17,071 nt of DNA from Tieghemiomyces parasiticus (lineage: Eukaryota; Kickxellomycota; Dimargaritomycetes; Dimargaritales; Dimargaritaceae): NCBI GenBank assembly GCA_027575765.1, contig JANBPT010000993.1, positions 1 to 17,071 of the forward strand. The letters are read 5' to 3'. Below are positions 10,276 through 17,071 of the stretch, one piece after another (position 1 is the first letter of the stretch; each line of letters begins with the position of its first letter). The notes under the pieces were generated by a model that saw nothing but the letters and a program-made list of their open reading frames with translations, did not search any database and was not told where the DNA came from. The position numbers and the translations under genes are program-made.

Positions 10276-10281
10276 TTTATT
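10276..10281 (-). terminator. Poly(A) signal AATAAA of the PPR gene
   Basis: A canonical AATAAA on the minus strand lies about 53 bases after the PPR stop codon (10334-10336), which is normal spacing for 3'-end cleavage. Confidence 0.65.
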
Positions 10282-10333
10282 ACAGATGCTACCGGATACT
10301 ATACGATAGACACGTGGTAGTCCAGGCCGTAGG

Positions 10334-11551
10334 TCAGGGCTCTCTGGCCATCGATTCGTCCATCAATTGACTATCCTTTCCTTCGTACATTTCTACCAGG
10401 TACTTGAGCATGTAATCTAGCGGTTGCAGATTGTACCGGTTGGCCATTTCGCTGACGTATCGATGGGCGAACTCCGGATCTGTCGTGCAGGCGGCGGGCG
10501 GCACCAGGAAGCGGAATGTTTCGGCGTTCGGTACGAACCCGAACGGCGGGGCCTGCATGAGTTCAAAGTAACGCTGGGCACCGTCGAGCATGTTATGCTT
10601 GGCGTGCCACCGGATCATGATTTGGAACGACCGGAAATCGAGGCCGTTAGTGCCCTGTCGCTGCCACGCCGCGGAAAACAGGTTGCGCATCTCCGGTAGG
10701 CGCCCGTGGGCCCCCAGTACGCGGAGGAGAGCGTTGGTCGTGTACGTGTTGCGCACAAAGTGGGCCCGGTCCCCCGGTAGGGTGTTGATTCCTACTTGCT
10801 CGTAAATCTTGATGGCCTCGTCGACCTGACCCATCACGCCGCACAGCTCAATCAGGATGGTGCGGGGTAGTCCTGACCGGTGGTGGAATTTGGTACGGAG
10901 TACCTCAAAGGTAGCGAGAGTATTGGCGCTGTCGCCCGCCTTGGCGTACCCGTACATGAGCATACTCCACGAGAAGAAGCTGGGCGCGAGGTCTGGCGTG
11001 GCCTGTAGTTCGTTGAAAGCCGCCTGGAGCTGTTCGATATCTTTGGCGCGGGCCAAGATTTCCAGCAGGTGGTTGTACTCGCGCAGCCCTGGTCGATGGC
11101 CGCATTCCCGGAACCGGTGCCAGACGTACAGGAATTTCCGGAGCTCTTGGCGCACGGTGTCGTCAGTCTGCCAGAGGTATGATTTCAAGGTAATGGAGTG
11201 TAATACGTGACGATGGTCGTTGAGGGAGAGCTGGGAGAGCTGGCTATTGCTCGCTAGCTGCTGGTAAATATCCCACACCTCCGTGCGGTTGAACTCCCAC
11301 AGGGCCCGACGGAGGCGGGAGAGGATCGGCGAGACCGGTTGCACCGTAAGGCGGCGGGGCCCGAGCTCCGGCGGGTTGGCCGGCAAGGGCGGGGGCATCA
11401 GTGGGCAAGCGGTGACCGGGGAGGTAGCGGGGGCAGTGGCTTCAGCCGCTTGAACCCGAGCCAAGCCGGCCATGGTCCGAGCGCCCATCATTCGTAGACC
11501 ATGGATTTGTACCCGGCACTGGTTCAAGGAGCTACGGCGTAAAGGATTCAT
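10334..11551 (-). CDS. Pentatricopeptide repeat (PPR) protein, probably mitochondrial
   Basis: A 405-residue single-exon protein. The first 35 or so residues carry many Arg, Ser, Gln and Met and no acidic residue until Glu37, as in a mitochondrial import sequence; a Pro/Ala-rich linker follows (about 38-75). From about 154 to 345 it is built of paired helices in PPR style: roughly 154-188 (REYNHLLEILARAKDIEQL), 189-223 (SWSMLMYGYAKAGD), 225-258, 267-301 (TYTTNALLRVLGAHGRL) and 304-339. A degenerate unit may lie at 77-110. PPR proteins bind single-stranded RNA, and in fungi they mostly act in processing, stability or translation of mitochondrial mRNAs; the target here cannot be read from the sequence. 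The start has G at -3. It lies on the same strand as the TopBP1 gene, 648 bases after it, so it is a separate transcription unit. No catalytic domain (SMR, MRPP3-like nuclease or DYW) is seen. Confidence 0.85.
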   Translation of the reverse strand: MNPLRRSSLNQCRVQIHGLRMMGARTMAGLARVQAAEATAPATSPVTACPLMPPPLPANPPELGPRRLTVQPVSPILSRLRRALWEFNRTEVWDIYQQLASNSQLSQLSLNDHRHVLHSITLKSYLWQTDDTVRQELRKFLYVWHRFRECGHRPGLREYNHLLEILARAKDIEQLQAAFNELQATPDLAPSFFSWSMLMYGYAKAGDSANTLATFEVLRTKFHHRSGLPRTILIELCGVMGQVDEAIKIYEQVGINTLPGDRAHFVRNTYTTNALLRVLGAHGRLPEMRNLFSAAWQRQGTNGLDFRSFQIMIRWHAKHNMLDGAQRYFELMQAPPFGFVPNAETFRFLVPPAACTTDPEFAHRYVSEMANRYNLQPLDYMLKYLVEMYEGKDSQLMDESMAREP

Positions 11552-12199
11552 GCCGGATTCGGGGCCGTAGGGTGGGAAAGTCGAGTAGATTTAGATCAGG
11601 AGAGTCTGCTACGCTTCGCTAGGATCGAATGGCGTGTGGATATGGGTGGGGAAAGCGAGACCTAGCTCAAAACAGAAACTGGTTAGGTAGATTTAAGGGA
11701 GCGAGGGGACACGTCAGAATTAGCAAGATCAACTGGGACAGGGTGTCACTTGAGAGTGATTGGGAGCTAGAAGGGTTGGTATTAACGAACGATACGGAGG
11801 GAATTCGGCTTCAAGGTCGACTTCTAGAAGGCCTAGGAGTGGAATGGGGACGGGTACGCCCGAATGGCTGGACCTATCTGTCCAGCCCTGAATTCCCCTC
11901 CAATATAGCATTGCCGCCCATCACAGCCCCCCACCCTGTAATTCTCGGGGGATGGCGTCTGACTGGTGGGAGAAAAAAATATAGACCCCTCCTCCCATGA
12001 AAGAGTTGTCCCGGTCCATGCTGGGATCAGGCCTGGCAGTAAGTTTTCGAAGAAGGAGGTGGGCATCTAACTATAGCCACACTCTCAAGAAAGGGTTTAG
12101 GGCGTATGAGTCAGTCCATATCGATTATTATTATTACAAGTACCTAGCATGCTATCTCATCGCCGGTCACGGGGCAGCGGGGTGATCTGATGCCTTCGG
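11552..12199. other. Spacer: PPR promoter/leader and 3' flank of the TopBP1 gene
   Basis: The coding (minus) strand ahead of the PPR start is pyrimidine-rich over about 150-200 bases, like the leaders of the other genes here; no clear TATA box is seen. A 123-codon plus-strand frame with an ATG (11629-12000) covers this promoter zone. It has no recognisable domain and a poor start context (C at -3), so I do not call it a gene. An (ATT)n tract at 12124-12136 lies in the 3' flank of the TopBP1 gene. Confidence 0.5.
12124..12136. repeat. (ATT)4 microsatellite, possible 3'-end element of the TopBP1 gene
   Basis: On the minus strand this reads TAATAATAATAAT, about 65-75 bases after the stop codon of the gene ending at 12200. 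AATAAT-type elements can position fungal cleavage and polyadenylation. No canonical AATAAA is nearby. Confidence 0.4.
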
Positions 12200-15100
12200 T
12201 CACCTAGCCCGCTTGCGCCGTACGGTAGACAAACTAATACTCTTCCTTGACTTGGTCGTTTTAGTGCTCGCCGTCGACACGGTTTTAAGCGGGGTCTCCA
12301 AATCGTTCGGTTCCGTCCGTTGCTTCCGCTTCAATCCCGCTGCAGCCGCTCCGTAGTCGTCAAACTTGAGACCCCGTTCGACCATGTGGGCGTCAAACGC
12401 CTCCCGCACTAGGGGAGAGGGTAGGAGGCACTGGGCCATGGTTTCGAGCTCGATGGCGGATGGTGGGGCGTGATGGTCCATAGGATTCGGCTGCCATGGT
12501 GGGAGACCCAATGGGAGACCGGTTTCGTCGTGGTCGAGTGCCAGAAATTCCTTAATGAAATTGATATCAACACACAGACACTGTTTCTCAGCCACTAGCA
12601 TCTGTAAAAGGTCTCGGCGGAGGACGACGTTCAGATCGACGTCTAAAATGAAGTGGGTGAGGTCCTGATAAAAAGAAGGCAAGGGGTCAACAGGGCAGGG
12701 GTTTTCCGGCAAGTAAGCAAGGATGATGGGGTTAGATTCTGTCTACTGCAGCTGTCGATGATATCTAGGGAGCCGTTGTCAGTTTCCCGTTGGGCTACCG
12801 TGAGACAAGTGGGCATCGCGAGGGTAGCCTCCACAATTCTTCCCTCCACACATTACTTCACTCACCTTGGACCGGAGAGTCGACAGCTGCTCCCGCTGTT
12901 CATTGGGTCTAAACTCCTCTACTTGTGCGCCGCCGGCTTTCAGCAGCCGTACGTAGCCGTCGTGTCGAGGACCCTGGGCGCCGAGGAGGACCCGCCAGTG
13001 CTGAAATGCCCCAACGGGCCGCGCGTGGCGAGCCACCTGCGAGGTAAGGTACCGCCGCCACTGATGGGCCGCCTTGATGATGCGTTCCTCTTGGGATGTG
13101 ATGTTCTCGGCGGCCTCCAACGTATGGTCAGCCTCGGGTAGGAAATGCCCGGCCTCTGCGCTGCGTTCAATGTACGTCGCCTTGAGTAACCAGCGCCCGG
13201 CGGCGACCGCGGCCGTTATCTTTTCGCTCTGGTTGGCGTAGCTCACAATCATATGGGTACACGCTGGGTCAAACCCCTCGCTCATCACAGATCGACCGCC
13301 TAGACGGATAATCTGCTGGGTGAGTCGGTGGCGCTTAGTATTGGGAATCCCCGAGAATTGGAATACACGGTCGGAAGGGTCGGCGACGGCGGCCATCGAG
13401 GGTGCGGACGGCATCGGGGGCGAAACGGATGGGGCACGGAGAGAGACAGGCTCCACTGGAGGTGGGGTGTCATGGGTGGTGGCAGCCGACGGGGCCGGTG
13501 ACGGGGTAGCGCTGGGTACGGTAAGTAATGGCATAGGTGCCGGGGGTGAGGCCGTCGCGGTGGGTGAGATCAGGGCGGTGGCCTCCAAGCGCGAAGTGGG
13601 GCTGCCGAACCGGGGTGGCGGCCCCATGATTGGTAAGGCTGACTGTTCCGAGGGGCTGAGCGGTAGTTGGCCCGGTTGCCCTGGGACTGACGACCTTGAG
13701 AGACTGTCCACAGGTCGCGGTACGAGGATTGTAGGCGGCACCATAGGTAAGGTATCCACCGTAGGGGGTTCCTCAGACGTCGGCAGAGGCGGGTGAGCCG
13801 TCGAGGGCCTCCGACCAGATGGCGGACCACCGGTTTCCTCTGGGCGCGGGTCAGTATCTGTACGGGGCTCCAGTTTTATCTGACACGCCGCCGGTGACGG
13901 GGTAGCGGGGACGGCTGTGCGCGGGGTCGGTCGACCGCGCAGCCGGCTCAGGAGACGTGATTTTTCGGCCTGGGCGTCCGGATCCGTATACTGTACCGTC
14001 AGCGGTTCCTGGCTGGCCAACCGAAGGGTGGCCATGGGCTCGTCTGGCGACTGTGGCCGGTCGGGTTTAGCATACGTGGCAACAGGAACGGCCGGTATAG
14101 GGGCCGAAGTCAAGTCCGCCCCTTGCGCTGCTGGTTCAACCTGGTTGGCTGTCACGTCGACCAGACGGTAGCGTCGCTTAGGTTGCGTCCGGGAGTTGCG
14201 TGGCGTTGCGAGCTGGCCGAGTAGGGCTTCAATATCCCCGGAATAGTCGCGGAGTGGTGCTGGGGTCTGCTCGTCTAGCTCAGGTTTGCTCGCCAGACCG
14301 GTTGGATCCTCTGCCGATAAGGGCTCGGCTGGAGCATCGACCGGCGGGGCCGCGGGTACCTCTGCTGCCGCAGTCGGCGGCGGAAGCCCGGGTGGCGGCG
14401 GTGCCCCGTCCATGGATAGGGGTGAGCCCACCGCCACCGGCTGCAACTCCAGCATCAGCATCGGGTTGAACGTGTGTGGGTACATGGCTTCCGGGTGATG
14501 CTGGCCGTCATCGTGGCATTTCTGCAGCCACCAGGGTGAGACGATGGGGAGGCGTGATTCCCGGGCCACGCGGAATTCGCCAAAGGTCTCGCTGGTTCGG
14601 CTGCCCTGGTGGATAAAATGGGTGCAGCTGTGACTGATTCCCATCACCACTTCGGCGCCCAGATCGCGTGCCAGGTCCACAAGTTCGGTACGGCGGTGCT
14701 AGATTATAGGTTGGGTGGGATACATGTATGTAGATACAGCAGGGATATAAGCATTGGATTGACCGGTTAGTAATGTCTGTCCGTCGGCGCCGCGCAGACC
14801 GGTGCGGGCTAAGGGGGGGGGAGGGCAACGTAGGGGTAGGCAGGATTAAGACCTGCTGGGTCTCCACTCCTTCCCCTAGAGGTCCTGAGAAAGAAAACTT
14901 ACGCTGAGGCGGCTGCTCAGGCCCAGTACCAGCCCCTTCAATGGCCGCTCGGTCAGGTCTTCGGCAGAGTCGGCAACTCCCTGGGGGTTTGCCATCGGGA
15001 GGTGGGCCAAGGACGAATCGTAACTGTTCGGACGCGTGGGGGTTTTGAGGTCGGAGAGGGCGCCGGTCAGGTCAAACTGGAGCCCTGAGGGCGAGTCCAA

Positions 15101-17071
15101 GCTGAACCGACCTTCGAGCGGACGACGGGTGACCGACGTGGGTTGGGCAGCGAGCGGCGTCGGTGGATCGTGGACAGGCGGGGCGTGGGGGAGAAATAGG
15201 CATGCCGTGGGACTAGGGGCGAGGAACGCAGCCGGTACAGGGGCGCCCGGAGTGGTACAGCTAGAGTGGGCAGTCGGGGGTGCGCTTACGGCCGGGGGCC
15301 CCGACCGGGCGGGCGTGTAGGTGGCGTACAGGTGCATACTACTCTGACTGGATGTGGACGACGCCTCCGCGGTCATTTCGACAAGCCCCGCTGCGCTCTC
15401 GACGGTAATTGCGAGCGAGGGGGATGGGGCACAGAGGCCGAACAGCCACTCCACGCCCACCGCGGGGATGCCCCATTCCTGGGCCTTGTCATACTTGGGA
15501 CCTTCCAGGGCGCGACACACGAGATAATCGTGACGCCGGGAGAACTTTTCCGATCCCCGGGCCCCGAGTACGCCCAGAAGGCGCAGGAGATGTTGCCGTT
15601 CAAGACCGTCAAACCCGGTGATGGCAACCGTGCGGTCCCTGACGGCCGGGTGGGGCACGTCAACGGGCAGAGGTCGGTATAATGGGGCGGCGTACTCGTC
15701 GATGAGGGCGCGAGCGGCCAGACAGCGCTCCAGCCAGCACTCGGTCACAATATGAAGATCGAAGGGTGACCCAGGGGACTGAAATGCTGATTGGAAGGCG
15801 TCCAAGACCCGGCCCAACTGGTCAGAGGCCGAGCCGGCTAGCGGAACGAGGAGGTAGACCGAGAGGGGGGACGGTAGCATATAGGGAGCCAAGGCCGCCC
15901 GGAGCTTCGGCGCCCAGGTCTGTGGCAAGTTGGACCAATCAGAGGGCGGGGCTGTGAGGATCGCCTCGGTGACCAAGTCTTCGATAAAGTGCCCCGCGAC
16001 AAAGGCCCGGGCCGGGTCGCTCAGCGTTTGCCGGACGATTGCCGTTTGCTCGGAGGTAAAATACAGGGCCGTAAAGACCACGCCGGGATAAGTGGACGCG
16101 GTCATTGACGGCGGTTCCGTAGTAGCGATGGTGCTACTGCGCCGGCCGGTCACCTCGGCCGCGGGAGTTGGTGGGAGGCGGACAACCTCGCCACCGTGCA
16201 AAGCGGGATCAGGCCGGAAAACGGTGATAGGGGCACGCAGGCTCGTCCGGCCACTAGTACCCCCAGCAGTGGTCACTGGGAAGGGTGAGGCAAAGTTGTC
16301 GGGCCCAGTACCAGACTTTCGGACCGTAATGGGCCGTCGTCCCGGGAGCGCGGCGAGGAGAGGGTGACCTGGCTTTCCCGGTGGAGTTGACGTGACTACG
16401 TCGGGTGCCGGGGCGCGTCGATTCAACGGAGTGGGTGTTTCGTAGCCGTCGGCGACCGAGGTTGGGTCACTGGGTGGCATTGACGTCGGCGGGGTGTTGG
16501 CCAGTGAAGGTAAACGGGGGAGAGGGCCAGACATGGGCTCGGGGTCGGCTTTCGCGGGTAGACTGACGGCGTACCCGGCCTCGTCCACACGTTGACATCG
16601 GCTGTAGCAGTCCTGCAACCAACGCTGGGTTACGACGCGTAGATTATCGTGGGGTCGGGTCGCGAGCAGAGCGCGGTCGCTGGCGGCCAGCTGGGCACTG
16701 AGCGTAACGAAGTGGGTGACTTTAGAAGACGGGAAACGCGTGGCCCGAGCACCGCCGCCGGACACCACGACTTTGTCCAGGTGCTTCTGCTTGGTCTCGC
16801 TGAGCTTAGGGCTTAGGTACACAACGCAGGCCCGGAGGTATGGCGGCGGGTCGTTCGACGGGGTGCGACTGCCTGCCGGGGTCGGGGTGGTGGGTGCATG
16901 GGTGCCAGTCAGAGAGCTGGAGTCGGCCCCTGATGGGTTGCGGGTCTCAGAGGCCGCGCGGAGTAGACGACGGCCCACACCTCCGCCGGACGATCCGCTG
17001 CTGCCTGGCACGGTGTACGCCCGCTGCAGTTGCGGGGTGAGGCCCTTGGCCAGGTGGCCCGGTAGATGTAG
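12200..17071 (-). CDS. TOPBP1: TopBP1-family BRCT scaffold (Dpb11/Rad4/Cut5 homologue), three exons, 5' partial
   Basis: Nuclear scaffold for replication start and ATR checkpoint activation. Exons are 17071-14903, 14698-12866 and 12664-12200; the frame is open to the window edge, so the N-terminus (expected BRCT0-2) is missing. The 1488 visible residues, numbered from the edge, contain: BRCT3 (about 76-168; SGGGAR, THFV, RWLQDCYS); BRCT4 (328-467, long and divergent); BRCT5 (477-547; ITGFDGLERQ, GPKYDKAQEW, with Lys526 at the phosphate-binding Lys of this family); BRCT6 (710-799; THFIHQG, then MYPHTFNP); a Pro/Ser/Thr linker (800-1164) with 15 SP/TP sites; BRCT7 (1165-1251; DPACTHMIV, SEK with Lys1216, AAGRWLLKATYIE); BRCT8 (1285-1377; GAFQHWRVLL, THFILDVD); and a basic tail with LKRKQR (1445-1450) and terminal RRKRAR, likely nuclear localisation signals. 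Domain order and several motifs match animal TopBP1 far better than four-BRCT yeast Dpb11. Family assignment is firm; the exon joins are inferred from splice sites and domain continuity. Confidence 0.92.
12665..12865 (-). other. Intron 2 of the TopBP1 gene (201 bases, phase 0)
   Basis: Donor AAG|GTGAGT at 12866/12865 and acceptor TTCTTTTTATCAG|GAC at 12665/12664 are both strong. Splicing joins STLRSK to DLTHFILDVD and restores one BRCT8 domain. A CTAAC branch-like site (12731-12735) lies about 67 bases before the AG; a closer TTGAC lies 22 bases before it. If retained, the frame runs 28 codons to a stop and BRCT8 is lost. Confidence 0.88.
13934..14002 (-). other. Candidate ATR-activating motif in the TopBP1 linker
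   Basis: This encodes residues about 956-978, including YTDPDAQAEKSRLLSRL, between BRCT6 and BRCT7. That is where animal TopBP1 has its ATR-activating domain. The pattern aromatic-x-Asp-Pro-x-Ala, followed by a charged helix with Glu, Arg-Leu, Ser and Leu, resembles the conserved core around the essential Trp of that domain, as I recall it. Here the aromatic is Tyr960 (codon 13988-13990). It stands out as a predicted helix within otherwise Pro-rich disorder. Confidence 0.5.
14699..14902 (-). other. Intron 1 of the TopBP1 gene (204 bases, phase 0)
   Basis: Donor AGC|GTAAGT at 14903/14902 and acceptor ATAATCTAG|CAC at 14699/14698. A perfect TACTAAC branch site lies at 14766-14772, with the branch A about 68 bases before the AG. 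Splicing joins SSRLS to HRRTELVDLARDLGAE and restores BRCT6. The TAG of the acceptor is in frame and an earlier stop follows eight codons into the intron, so an unspliced message ends after BRCT5. Confidence 0.9.

Larger units (their letters stand above)
7602..10333. other. Long spacer: promoter of the secreted-protein gene and 3' flank of the PPR gene
   Basis: In 2.7 kb I found no gene I can support. The left edge (7602-7800) is pyrimidine-rich on the minus strand and holds a TATA box, so it is the promoter and 5' UTR of the secreted-protein gene. The right edge holds the PPR gene's poly(A) signal. The middle has only short, mutually overlapping frames (for example 8043-8291 plus and 9833-10180 plus, 115 codons from GTG) without domains. 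Composition swings visibly: about 9540-9770 is C/A/T-rich on the plus strand, while 9790-10330 is G/T-rich. I saw no tRNA B-box, rRNA or terminal repeats. Confidence 0.5.

Noticed and set aside
11629..12000. 123-codon plus-strand frame with ATG
   Set aside because: It covers the PPR promoter zone, has C at -3 and no family signature. It is the best of the rejected frames, and transcript evidence could revive it.
12653..13141. Plus-strand frames of 158-162 codons (also 13320-13796)
   Set aside because: Antisense shadows of the TopBP1 exons; the minus-strand frame carries the conserved BRCT motifs.
12200..17071. Reading the three BRCT frames as three separate genes
   Set aside because: None of the downstream frames starts with a supported ATG, each break falls inside a BRCT domain, and strong in-phase donor and acceptor sites rejoin them exactly.

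Overview
The window looks like nuclear DNA of a fungus, most likely an early-diverging (non-Dikarya) lineage. It carries a fungal/plant-type plasma-membrane proton pump, a nuclear-encoded mitochondrial PPR protein, spliceosomal introns with GTRAGT donors and a perfect TACTAAC branch site, GC-rich coding exons and long gene-poor spacers. The lineage guess (for example Zoopagomycota/Kickxellomycotina-like) is inference; no ribosomal or mitochondrial marker is present to fix it.

Layout. 1-2413: gene-free, ending in about 0.9 kb of pyrimidine-rich DNA leading into the proton pump. 2414-5185 (+): intact single-exon P-type H+-ATPase. 5186-6638: spacer between convergent genes. 6639-7601 (-): single-exon gene for an unrecognised secreted protein, clearly more AT-rich than its neighbours. 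7602-10333: 2.7 kb spacer holding that gene's promoter and the 3' end of the next gene. 10334-11551 (-): PPR protein, probably mitochondrial. 11552-12199: spacer. 12200-17071 (-): a large three-exon BRCT-repeat gene whose 5' end lies beyond the right edge.

The main result is the right-hand gene. At first sight it looks like several separate open frames, but two clean phase-0 introns (12665-12865 and 14699-14902) join them into one protein of at least 1488 residues. Its order (BRCT3, BRCT4, BRCT5, BRCT6, a long Pro/Ser/Thr-rich linker, BRCT7, BRCT8, basic tail) is that of animal TopBP1, the replication-initiation and ATR-checkpoint scaffold. The well-known yeast counterparts Dpb11 and Rad4/Cut5 have only four BRCT domains and lack the BRCT6 and BRCT7/8 parts. 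The linker also holds a short motif resembling the core of the metazoan ATR-activating domain, with Tyr where the critical Trp is expected.

The genes do not form a pathway: the pump energises the plasma membrane, the PPR protein probably acts on mitochondrial RNA, TopBP1 acts in the nucleus, and the secreted protein is of unknown role. I found no rRNA, tRNA, CRISPR array, intact transposon or multi-gene system.
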